Origin: Alphaproteobacteria bacterium
GTDB lineage: Bacteria; Pseudomonadota; Alphaproteobacteria; Caulobacterales; Caulobacteraceae
Direction of reading: 5' to 3'
NCBI GenBank assembly: GCA_025359785.1
Contig: JANYET010000014.1
Span: 124,001 to 188,000 of the forward strand
DNA: 64,000 nucleotides
Part shown: positions 8,495 to 16,716 of the stretch, piece after piece
Layout of the letters: the number at the start of each line of letters is the position of its first letter
Position numbering within the stretch: position 1 is the first letter of the stretch
Made by a program: the position numbers and the translations under genes
The notes under the pieces: generated by a model
Seen by the model: only the letters and a program-made list of their open reading frames with translations
The model's database searches: none
What the model was told of the DNA's origin: nothing

Positions 8495-10438
8495 TTGAAG
8501 CCAGTCCTGTTTGCCTGCGCCGCCACTCTCATCATCGCGAGCGCGGTCCTTGCTCCCGCCGCTATCGCGCAACCCTCGCCCGGCCCGCAGCCCTACCCGA
8601 TGCCGCCGAAGACCGAGGCGCCGCAGGACATGGCCTATCCGGGCCTGCTCAAGGTGCAGGTCGACGCCACCGACCTCGACCGCCATATCTTCCGTGTCCA
8701 TGAGACGATCCCGGTCGCCAAGGCCGGGCCGATGACCATCCTCTATCCGCAGTGGCTGCCGGGGAACCACGGCCCCAGCGGTCCCCTGAAGGCCGTCGGC
8801 GGCATCGTCTTCCGCGCCGGTGGCCAGGCGCTGCCCTGGATGCGCGATCCAGTCGACGTCTACGCCTTCCACATCGATGTGCCGGCCGGCGCGACCAGCG
8901 TCGATGTCGACTTCGACCTGCTCACCGCCGTGGCCGCCGATGAAGGCCGCATCGTCATGACGCCGGAGATGATCAGCTTGCAGTGGATCAGCCTGGCCAT
9001 GTACCCGGCCGGCCACTACACGCGCCGCATCCAGATCGAGCCCGCCGTCCGCTTCCCGGAAGGCTGGACGCCGTTCTCGGCCCTGGAAAGCACCGGCCTG
9101 CGCGACGGCGTCACCCACTACAAGGCCGTCGACTTCGACACCCTGGCTGACAGCCCGATGATCGCCGGCCGCTACGCGCGGCGCATCGACCTCGATCCGG
9201 GCGGCGTCGCCCCGGTGAACCTCGACGTCATCGCCGACCGGCCGGAGCTGCTGGAGGCCACGCCGCAGCAGATCGAGGCCCACCGCCAGCTCGTGCAGCA
9301 GGCCTACAAGCTCTACGGTTCGCACCACTACAACCACTACGACTTCCTGTTCTCGCTGTCCGACCGCATGGGCGGCAATGGCCTGGAGCATCATCGCTCC
9401 AGCGAGGACGGCACGGCGCCCGACTACTTCACCGGCTGGCCGAAGAACCCGGCCGCGCGTGACCTGCTGGCCCACGAATACACCCACTCCTGGGACGGTA
9501 AGTTCCGCCGCCCCGCCGACCTGTGGACGCCCAACTTCAACGTGCCGATGCGCGGCTCGCTGCTCTGGGTCTATGAGGGCCAGACGCAGTATTGGGGCTT
9601 CGTGCTCTCTGGCCGCTCGGGCCTGCTCAGCAAGCAGGAGGCGCTCGACGCGCTGGCCACCACCGCGGCCACCTACGCCTATCGCGTGGGCCGCGAATGG
9701 CGCAGCGTCGAGGACACCACCAACGACCCGGTCATCGCCGCGCGTCGCCCGCAGCCATGGCTCAGCTTCCAGCGCAGCGAGGACTACTATTCGGAGGGCC
9801 AGCTTGTCTGGCTCGACGCCGATACGCTGATCCGCGAAAAGTCCGGCGGCAAACGCTCGCTCGATGACTTCGCCAAGGGCTTCTTCGGCATCGACAACGG
9901 CAGCTGGACGCCGGTTGCCTACACCTTCGACGACGTGGTGGCCGCCCTGAACAAGGTCGAGCCCTACGACTGGGCCGGGTTCCTCAACGCGCGGATCAAC
10001 CAGGTGGCCCCCAAGCCGCCCTTGGATGGCCTGGCTCGCGGTGGCTGGAAGCTCGCCTACACCGACACGCCCACCGACTATTTCAAGTCCGCTGAGGCGC
10101 GGCGCAAATCGATCGACCTCACCTACTCCCTGGGCCTGACCCTCAGCCGAGAGGCCGAGATCACCGGCGTGCAGTGGGAGGGGCCCGCCTTCAAGGCGGG
10201 CCTCACCATCGGCGGCAAGATCCTGGCGGTGAACGGCATCGCCTTTGACGCCGACCGGCTGAAGGACGTCATCACTGAGGCCAAGAAGGGCCGCGATCCG
10301 ATCCTGCTGCTGGTCAAACGCGGCGACCGCTTCACCAGCGTGGCGATCGACTACCACGACGGCCTGCGCTACCCCCGCCTCGAACGCATCGAGGGCACGC
10401 CGGACCTGCTCTCAGCGATCTACGCGCCGAAGAAGTAG
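8495..10438 (+). CDS. M61 family metallopeptidase (glycyl aminopeptidase-like), exported
   Basis: A 647-residue zinc peptidase. A signal peptide (about residues 1-27, ending AAIAQ) sends it to the periplasm. The M61 N-terminal beta domain comes first, then the gluzincin motif HEYTH at 327-331, and a PDZ domain near 545-640 (GVQWEGPAFKAGL, IGGKILAVNG). M61 enzymes remove N-terminal Gly or Ala from peptides. I chose the TTG start at 8495 because it gives a correct signal peptide and follows AAGG with 9-bp spacing; longer readings overlap the small membrane protein gene in another frame. It converges with the retropepsin-TPR gene, with only 10 bp between the stops. Confidence 0.9.
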   Translation: MKPVLFACAATLIIASAVLAPAAIAQPSPGPQPYPMPPKTEAPQDMAYPGLLKVQVDATDLDRHIFRVHETIPVAKAGPMTILYPQWLPGNHGPSGPLKAVGGIVFRAGGQALPWMRDPVDVYAFHIDVPAGATSVDVDFDLLTAVAADEGRIVMTPEMISLQWISLAMYPAGHYTRRIQIEPAVRFPEGWTPFSALESTGLRDGVTHYKAVDFDTLADSPMIAGRYARRIDLDPGGVAPVNLDVIADRPELLEATPQQIEAHRQLVQQAYKLYGSHHYNHYDFLFSLSDRMGGNGLEHHRSSEDGTAPDYFTGWPKNPAARDLLAHEYTHSWDGKFRRPADLWTPNFNVPMRGSLLWVYEGQTQYWGFVLSGRSGLLSKQEALDALATTAATYAYRVGREWRSVEDTTNDPVIAARRPQPWLSFQRSEDYYSEGQLVWLDADTLIREKSGGKRSLDDFAKGFFGIDNGSWTPVAYTFDDVVAALNKVEPYDWAGFLNARINQVAPKPPLDGLARGGWKLAYTDTPTDYFKSAEARRKSIDLTYSLGLTLSREAEITGVQWEGPAFKAGLTIGGKILAVNGIAFDADRLKDVITEAKKGRDPILLLVKRGDRFTSVAIDYHDGLRYPRLERIEGTPDLLSAIYAPKK

Positions 10439-10448
10439 CGGCTGGCGA

Positions 10449-12230
10449 TCAGGATTTTGCCGCGGGCGGCGGCCCATCCGGCGCCAGTCCAAACTTCTGA
10501 AACTGCTTGTCGATGCCGGGCGAGATCGCCTTGGCCGCGGCCATATCGGCCTCGCCCTCGGCCTTCTGGCCTTTCTTCAATTCGGCCAGGCCGCGGCCGT
10601 AAAGCGAGTCCGCGCCGCCGGGCTGGGCCTTGATCGCCGCCCCATACTGGGCGATGGCCTCGTCAAGCCGGCCCATCCGCAGCAGCACCAGAGCGCGGCT
10701 GTCCATGATCGCCGAGACCCGGTCCTTCTTCAGCGCCGCGTCGCAGTCGGCAAGTGCCAGGTCCAGCTCCCGGCCCCAGACACCACGGGTATAGCAGCGG
10801 GCGTTCAGCACCTGGGCCATGTCTTCGCTCTTCGGATGCGACACGATCCAGCCGTCCAGCGCGTGGATAGCCGGCTCGTACAGGCCCGCCTGGGCGTAGA
10901 CGACGCCGATGGAGGCCATCAGGTCCGGATCGGCGGGCGCCAGCTTGATCGCCATGTCGAAGTCGACCTTGGCCTTGACGGGCTCGCCCATGGCCAGTGC
11001 GACCCGCCCTCGAAGCATCAAGGCCTCGCTGTCGCTGGGATCGCGTTTCAAGGCCTCATTGAGATCGTCCAAGGCCGGCAGAGTCTGGCGCACAGCCAGT
11101 CTGACCGTCGCCCGGGCCCGATAGTTTCGCGCGACATCGGGCTCCAGCGCGATGGCGCGCGTGTAGTCGGCGATAGCCGGCAGATAGTCCCGTCGCGCCG
11201 CCAGCCCCGCCGCGCGCCGAGCGAACTCTGCGCCGGTCTTGGGTTCGCTGCCGCCGGCCGCCGGCGCTGCCTGGGCCTGCACCCGGCCCACCTGGTCCAA
11301 CCGGAACACCGGCCCGCCATTGTAGGTAAAATAGACCTTCTTCTGACTGTTCGAGATCAGGATCCGATGCGACAGAAAGAAGTCGGCGCCCAACAGCATG
11401 TCGCCGCCGGGCAGTTCAATATCGGCCACCCGCAGGCGGGTGTTCTTGATTTCCTCTTCGCCGATCTTGAAGCTCGCGAATGGCGCCAGGAAGGTTTCGA
11501 GCCCCTTGCCGAAAATGCCGTAGCTGATCCCGCCGCTCACCACCCCGTCGGAGGTGACCTTGATCCCGGCGCGACCGGCGGCCGTGCGGCTCATCGCCGA
11601 CAGGCTCGAGCCGGAGTCGAACATTACGCGGATGCTGTGGTCGTCGACCTTCGCCGTGGTGATCACCCGGGTGAGGATGGTGGTCGGCTCGATGATCGAA
11701 AGCCGCGACACGGGCAGGCCCGCCGACCAGTAGGCGAGGTTGGCGTCGTAGCCGCAGCCCGTCGCCTTGAAATAGCGCATGACGCCGTTCGCAAGGTCGT
11801 ACTCCACGTCGAACGGACCCATCAGATTCTCGCCGATATTACCAACGAGGTCCCCGCCGACCCGGCCGATCACGACGAAGTCGGCGTTGCGAAAGCCCAT
11901 GCCGGCGAAGACGAAGCTCTCCGCGGCGACCGCCTGCATATCGCGGCTAACGCCACCGACGCCCTGTAGTTTCCAGCCAAACGGCGCGATCGAGTGTTTC
12001 AGGCCATACTTGCCGGCGGTGTCGGTCGTCACCCCGCTGAAAAAGGCGCCCGTATCGACCAGGAACTTAGCATCCTGCCCGTTGATCTTGGCCATGATGG
12101 TCGGGCGCAAGCCCTCCATGGTCACCGGCACGTCGGCGATTTTCTGAAACTGGCAGGCGGCCGATGCTCCGCTGGCCGAGGCCACGGCGAGCAGGGAGAC
12201 CAGGGCGACGGAGACCGGCGTGAGGTTCAT
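10449..12230 (-). CDS. Exported retropepsin-like aspartic protease fused to TPR repeats
   Basis: A 593-residue protein. After a signal peptide (about 1-24, ending ASGASA) come two aspartic protease half-sites: DTG at 59-61 (KFLVDTGAFFSGV) and DSG at 205-207 (VMFDSGSSLSAM). Both lobes lie in one chain, pepsin-like in arrangement but retropepsin-like in sequence. Residues about 340-590 are tetratricopeptide repeats (ARRAAGLAARRDYLPAIADY and following units), which usually bind partner proteins. The inner ATG at 12230 is preferred to one 21 bp upstream because it gives a standard signal peptide; no clear ribosome site separates them. Substrate unknown. Confidence 0.83.
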   Translation of the reverse strand: MNLTPVSVALVSLLAVASASGASAACQFQKIADVPVTMEGLRPTIMAKINGQDAKFLVDTGAFFSGVTTDTAGKYGLKHSIAPFGWKLQGVGGVSRDMQAVAAESFVFAGMGFRNADFVVIGRVGGDLVGNIGENLMGPFDVEYDLANGVMRYFKATGCGYDANLAYWSAGLPVSRLSIIEPTTILTRVITTAKVDDHSIRVMFDSGSSLSAMSRTAAGRAGIKVTSDGVVSGGISYGIFGKGLETFLAPFASFKIGEEEIKNTRLRVADIELPGGDMLLGADFFLSHRILISNSQKKVYFTYNGGPVFRLDQVGRVQAQAAPAAGGSEPKTGAEFARRAAGLAARRDYLPAIADYTRAIALEPDVARNYRARATVRLAVRQTLPALDDLNEALKRDPSDSEALMLRGRVALAMGEPVKAKVDFDMAIKLAPADPDLMASIGVVYAQAGLYEPAIHALDGWIVSHPKSEDMAQVLNARCYTRGVWGRELDLALADCDAALKKDRVSAIMDSRALVLLRMGRLDEAIAQYGAAIKAQPGGADSLYGRGLAELKKGQKAEGEADMAAAKAISPGIDKQFQKFGLAPDGPPPAAKS

Positions 12231-12275
12231 GCCAACAAGCTTAGGCGGCATTTCACTGTCGCAGGAAGAACAACC

Positions 12276-13187
12276 TCAACCCCCCAGCTTCCCGTCCATC
12301 CACGCCCCGGCCACGGCGATCGCGCGGCGGGCGGCGGTGAGCTGGCCGCCGAAGGCGTGCCAGACGTGGATCATCTCCGGCCAGATATCCAGGCGGACCT
12401 CGACGCGGGCATGGCCGGCGCGTTCGGCCAGCAGCAGGCTGTCGCCCAGCAGCGCCTCCTCCGAGCCCACCTGGATCAGCATGGGGGCAACGCCGGTGAA
12501 GTCGCCGAACACCGGCGACGCCCGGGGATCGCGGGCGTCGAAGCCGCCGAGATAGGCCGCGGCGCTCTCGTCCAGCCCCGCCTTGCTGATCATCGGGTCG
12601 TCGGCCGCCTTCGAGCCGTAGGTCGCATGGCTCTGGGTCAGGTCGGCCCAGGGGCTGATGACGAACAGCCCCGCCGGCTGCGGCAGGCCGAGATCCCTCA
12701 GCTGCAGGGCCAGCGCGAGTGTCAGCCCACCGCCGGCCGAGTCGCCCGCAACGATCATCCGCTCGGGTTCGGCGCCCTCATCCAGCATCCAGCGGTAGAC
12801 GCCGACCGCGTCCTCCACCGCCGCCGGACAGGCATGTTCCGGCCCGAGCCGGTAGTCCGCGACGATGGCGGTCGCCCGCGCCGCCTCGGCGATCCGGGCG
12901 ACCAGAGGCCGATGGCTGCGCGGGCTGCCGCCCACATAGCCGCCGCCGTGCAGATAGAGCATCTGGCGGTCCGCGACGGCGCCGGGCGTGACCACGCGCT
13001 CGCACTTCACCCCGCCCGCGGTCAGGTGCTCATGGCGGCATCCGGACGGCAGGGAGCCCATTTCGCCGACGGCGTCCGACGCCGCGCGCCGCTCTTCCCG
13101 GGTCAGCCGCGGCGCGTCCGGCTCCGGCGCCCGCGACGCCAACAGCGCGCGCACGCCCGCGATCTGCGGATCCTTCCAGCTCGACAT
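12276..13187 (-). CDS. Alpha/beta hydrolase, hormone-sensitive-lipase (family IV) esterase type
   Basis: A 303-residue cytosolic esterase. It has the HSL oxyanion motif HGGGYVGGS at residues 80-88, the nucleophile elbow GDSAGGG with Ser150, and the catalytic His in MIHVWHAFGG near 280. It is expected to hydrolyse short-chain carboxyl esters. The gene lies 45 bp upstream of the retropepsin-TPR gene on the same strand and is divergent from parE (about 174 bp apart, with no coding sign in between). Confidence 0.9.
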   Translation of the reverse strand: MSSWKDPQIAGVRALLASRAPEPDAPRLTREERRAASDAVGEMGSLPSGCRHEHLTAGGVKCERVVTPGAVADRQMLYLHGGGYVGGSPRSHRPLVARIAEAARATAIVADYRLGPEHACPAAVEDAVGVYRWMLDEGAEPERMIVAGDSAGGGLTLALALQLRDLGLPQPAGLFVISPWADLTQSHATYGSKAADDPMISKAGLDESAAAYLGGFDARDPRASPVFGDFTGVAPMLIQVGSEEALLGDSLLLAERAGHARVEVRLDIWPEMIHVWHAFGGQLTAARRAIAVAGAWMDGKLGG

Positions 13188-13361
13188 GCCCTCATCCGCC
13201 CTTTTCGAGGATAGGAGCGCGGGCAGAGGCGGCTGTCGAGAGACTCTGAAGCGCGCAGGCGCGTCTTATGGCCTGGACCCGAGGCCTTGCCGCATTGCGT
13301 TCCCGCCCGGAGGGATTCATACCGAGGGTGCCTCCCAGAATCGTCACATCTTCACCGGCCC

Positions 13362-15512
13362 ATGCCCAGTAAACCCGCCGCCCAACCCCTCGACCTGTTC
13401 GGCGACCCCGCGTCCAGTCCCGTGGCGGCCTCGCCGCCGGCCCAGAGTCCGGAGCCGCGCCCGGCCCCCGTCGCCCAGGCCCCCGTCGCCCAGGCCCCTG
13501 TCGCCCAGGCCCCTGTCGCCCGGGCGCCCACCGCCACCCCCGTGGCCACCGACGGCTATTCGGCCAAGGACATCGAGGTCCTCGAAGGCCTGGAGCCGGT
13601 GCGCAAGCGGCCGGGCATGTATATCGGCGGCACCGACGAACGCGCCCTGCACCACCTGTTCGCCGAAGTCCTCGACAACGCCATGGACGAGGCGGTGGCC
13701 GGCCACGCCAAACTGATTTCGGTCAGGCTCGACGCGGACGGCCAGCTCACCGTCACCGACGACGGCCGCGGCATCCCGGTCGATCCGCACCCGAAACACC
13801 CCGGCAAGTCGGCGCTGGAAGTGATCATGACCGTCCTGCACTCCGGCGGGAAATTCTCCGGCAAGGCCTACGAGACCTCTGGCGGCCTGCATGGCGTGGG
13901 GGTTTCCGTCGTCAATGCGCTGTCCGAACGCGTCGAGGTCACCGCCTGGAAGGACGGCTTCGAGTGGCGCCAGGCCTTCACGCGCGGCAAGCCGATCGGC
14001 GGCATCGAGAAGCTCGGTCCGACCCGCAAGCACGGCACGGCCATCGCCTTCCATCCCGACCCGGTGATCTTCGGCGAGGGTGTCGCCTTCAAGCCCGCGC
14101 GCCTCTACCGCATGGCGCGGTCCAAGGCCTATCTTTTCGGCGGCGTCGAGATCCGCTGGTCATGCGACCCCCTTCTCCTAAGTGAAAATGGCCGCATCCA
14201 GGACCAGACGCCGGCCGAGGCGGTCTTCCGCTTCCCCAATGGTCTCGCCGACTTCCTGGCCGAGCGTATCAAGGACATCGAGACCGTCACACCGGAGCCG
14301 TTCGCCGGACGCTATTCCCGGCCCGGCGAGAGCGGCAAGGTTGAATGGGCCATCGCCTGGACGCCGGCCGGGTTCGGCGAGGCCGACGGCTTCATGCAGT
14401 CCTACTGCAACACCGTGCCGACACCGGAGGGCGGCACCCACGAGGCCGGCTTGCGCGCGGCGCTGACCCGCGGCCTGAAGGCCTATGCCGAACTGACCGG
14501 CGAGAAGCGCGGCGCCATCCTCACCGCCGACGACGTGTTGGCCCAGGCGGGCTCTCTGGTCAGCGTCTTCGTCCGCGATCCGGAATTCCAGGGCCAGACC
14601 AAGGAGCGCCTCTCCTCCGCCGACGCGCAGCGGCTGGTCGAGACCGCGCTGCGCGACCCCTTCGACCACTGGCTGACCGCCCAGCCCAAGGTCGCCTCCG
14701 CCCTGCTCGAATTCGTCATCGAGCGCGCCGAGGAGCGCCTGAAGCGCCGCAAGGACAAGGAGGTCGCCCGCGCCTCGGCGACCCGCAAGCTGCGCTTGCC
14801 CGGCAAGCTCGCCGACTGCTCCGGCAACGCCATCGACGGCACCGAGATCTTTCTGGTCGAGGGCGACTCCGCCGGCGGCTCGGCGAAACAGGCCCGCGAC
14901 CGCAGGAGCCAGGCGATCCTGCCCCTGCGTGGCAAGATCCTCAACGTCGCCTCGGCCACGCTGGACAAGCTGGGTCAGAACAAGGAACTCAGCGACCTGA
15001 TGCTGGCCCTCGGCGTCCAGGGCGGCGCCAAGTTCAAGGAAGAGGATCTGCGCTACGACCGCGTGGTGATCATGACAGACGCCGACGTCGACGGCGCCCA
15101 CATCGCGAGCCTGCTGATCACATTTTTCTATCGCACCATGCCGCAGATGATCCGCTCGGGCCGGCTATACTTGGCCCTGCCGCCACTCTATCGCCTCAGC
15201 CACGGGGCCAAATCCGTCTACGCTCGCGACGACGCTCATCGCGACGAACTGCTGGCCGGTGAGTTCAAGGGCAAGAAACCGGAGATCAGCCGCTTCAAGG
15301 GCCTGGGCGAGATGATGCCGGCGCAGCTGAAGGAGACCACCATGGACCCTTCGAAGCGCACCCTGGCCCGGGTGACGCTGCCGCACGACGACCCGGACGC
15401 CACGGAGTTCGTCGAGGTGCGGGTCGAGTCGCTGATGGGCCGCAAGCCGGAGCTGCGCTTCCAGTTCATCCAGGAAAACGCCGAATTCGCCGTCGCCGAC
15501 CTCGACGTCTGA
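13362..15512 (+). CDS. parE: DNA topoisomerase IV subunit B
   Basis: The ATPase subunit of topoisomerase IV, which decatenates daughter chromosomes with ParC. The protein has 716 residues. After a low-complexity, Pro/Ala-rich N-terminal extension (about residues 1-62, containing four PVAQA-type repeats) comes the GHKL ATPase (VRKRPGMYIGGTD, EVLDNAMDEA, TDDGRGIP), then the Toprim domain (FLVEGDSAGGSAKQARDR, TDADVDGAHI). SAKQARDR rather than SAKQGRDR favours ParE over GyrB. The ATG at 13362 is chosen because a longer reading adds Cys/His/Arg-rich residues unlike the family. It converges with the MBL-fold gene, with 6 bp between the stops. Confidence 0.94.
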   Translation: MPSKPAAQPLDLFGDPASSPVAASPPAQSPEPRPAPVAQAPVAQAPVAQAPVARAPTATPVATDGYSAKDIEVLEGLEPVRKRPGMYIGGTDERALHHLFAEVLDNAMDEAVAGHAKLISVRLDADGQLTVTDDGRGIPVDPHPKHPGKSALEVIMTVLHSGGKFSGKAYETSGGLHGVGVSVVNALSERVEVTAWKDGFEWRQAFTRGKPIGGIEKLGPTRKHGTAIAFHPDPVIFGEGVAFKPARLYRMARSKAYLFGGVEIRWSCDPLLLSENGRIQDQTPAEAVFRFPNGLADFLAERIKDIETVTPEPFAGRYSRPGESGKVEWAIAWTPAGFGEADGFMQSYCNTVPTPEGGTHEAGLRAALTRGLKAYAELTGEKRGAILTADDVLAQAGSLVSVFVRDPEFQGQTKERLSSADAQRLVETALRDPFDHWLTAQPKVASALLEFVIERAEERLKRRKDKEVARASATRKLRLPGKLADCSGNAIDGTEIFLVEGDSAGGSAKQARDRRSQAILPLRGKILNVASATLDKLGQNKELSDLMLALGVQGGAKFKEEDLRYDRVVIMTDADVDGAHIASLLITFFYRTMPQMIRSGRLYLALPPLYRLSHGAKSVYARDDAHRDELLAGEFKGKKPEISRFKGLGEMMPAQLKETTMDPSKRTLARVTLPHDDPDATEFVEVRVESLMGRKPELRFQFIQENAEFAVADLDV
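13467..13526 (+). repeat. Four tandem 15-bp repeats inside parE
   Basis: Units cccgtcgcccaggcc, same, cctgtcgcccaggcc, cctgtcgcccgggcg. They encode PVAQA three times and PVARA once in the disordered N-terminal extension. Copy number may vary between strains by slippage. Confidence 0.95.
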
Positions 15513-15518
15513 CGCCGT

Positions 15519-16565
15519 CTAGTTCTGGCCGAAGCGGATCTCGTCGGAGCCGACTGGCAGCTCAATAGTCATTCCGTCCTTGGCGAGGCGCCAGTCCAGC
15601 GGCCCGCCGGCGTCCATGCCCCGGGTGAAGGCCTCCGGCGTGAAGTTGGGCAGTCCGGCCTGGGTCAGATGATAGAGCACCAGCCGTTTCACGCCCGCCA
15701 TCCGCGCGATCTCGGCCGCCTCCACGGGGGTCGTGTGATAGCTCAGCGTGTCGGCCATGATCGAGCTCATCCGCGCGTTACCCATACCCGCCAGGCCCTT
15801 GGACATCTGCTGGGTCATGGTGGCGTTCTGCGCCTCGTGGATCAGCACGTCTGCGCCCTTGGCGGCGGTCGCCAGCGGCGGCCATTTGCGGGTGTCGCCG
15901 CTGATCACCACCGAGCGGCCCTTGTAGTCGAAGCGGTAGCCGAAGGCCGGCGTCACCGGATTGTGCGCCACCGCGATCGCGGTCACCGTCAGGTCGCCGT
16001 CGTGCAGCACCAGCTTGGTCGCCCCGCCGGCCGCGTCGGGCTTCGGCATGACCACCACCTGCGCGGCCAGCAGGCCGGCCGCGATCGGCAGCTTGACCTC
16101 GCCGTGCTCGTGGTGGGCGTTGCGGAACACGTGGTCGTTCTCGTAGGCGAGGTTGAAGCCCTTGCCGACCTTGTCCGTGCCCGATGGCCCGATCAGCGCC
16201 AGCGGCGCCGGGCGCCCGGCGACCCAGCTCTGCATGTTGAATTCGCCGAGATCGCCCAGGTGGTCGGAATGCAGGTGGGTCAGGAACACCGCCCTCGCCT
16301 GGGCCAAAGGCAGGCGCCAGGCCATCAGGTTCTTGGTGGACTCCGGCCCCACGTCGACCGCGTAGAGCTTGCCCGCGGCCTGGACGATCACGCAGGCCTT
16401 GGCCCGATCGCGGATCGGCAGGGGGCCGGACGTGCCGCAGAAAGTGACTTTCAGACTATCGGCGCCGGCCGGCGCTTGGGCCTGGGCCCGCGCCACTCCA
16501 GACCCCAGGCCCAGAAATACCGCGGCCGCCATCAGCGCCGCACGGAAAAATCCCAATCCGCGCAT
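15519..16565 (-). CDS. Exported MBL-fold metallo-hydrolase, RNase Z/arylsulfatase-like
   Basis: A 348-residue metallo-beta-lactamase-fold enzyme. A signal peptide (about 1-28, ending VARAQ) is followed by FCGTSGPLP, the dinuclear metal motif HLHSDH at 97-102, the distal Asp in VVISGDTRKW, and a His-containing YHLTQAG near the C terminus. The order resembles RNase Z and the secreted arylsulfatase-like branch; export argues against tRNA processing. The start is set by the signal peptide (MRGLGFFRAALMAAAVFLGL); a longer reading adds a Ser/Gly-rich stretch with no family match. It is divergent from the cytochrome-PQQ gene, 151 bp away. Substrate unknown. Confidence 0.87.
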   Translation of the reverse strand: MRGLGFFRAALMAAAVFLGLGSGVARAQAQAPAGADSLKVTFCGTSGPLPIRDRAKACVIVQAAGKLYAVDVGPESTKNLMAWRLPLAQARAVFLTHLHSDHLGDLGEFNMQSWVAGRPAPLALIGPSGTDKVGKGFNLAYENDHVFRNAHHEHGEVKLPIAAGLLAAQVVVMPKPDAAGGATKLVLHDGDLTVTAIAVAHNPVTPAFGYRFDYKGRSVVISGDTRKWPPLATAAKGADVLIHEAQNATMTQQMSKGLAGMGNARMSSIMADTLSYHTTPVEAAEIARMAGVKRLVLYHLTQAGLPNFTPEAFTRGMDAGGPLDWRLAKDGMTIELPVGSDEIRFGQN

Positions 16566-16716
16566 TGTCGTTCCCCCAGAACCCTGCGGCGACCCTACGG
16601 GCGAACTTCGCGAGCTGACCAGCGGTTTTGCGGTCGCGGTCATGCCGACACCGCGGCTTGCCGAGTCTCCGCGGCGCGCCCAAGGTGAAAAGAAAACGCC
16701 TGGGGAGGCTTTTAAC

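Noticed and set aside
8486-10357. 623-codon minus-strand frame opposite the M61 peptidase
   Set aside because: Composition is typical of antisense to a high-GC gene; the plus strand has HEYTH and PDZ features.
13467-13526. CRISPR-like array
   Set aside because: Four 15-bp direct repeats without spacers, in frame inside parE; simple tandem repeat.
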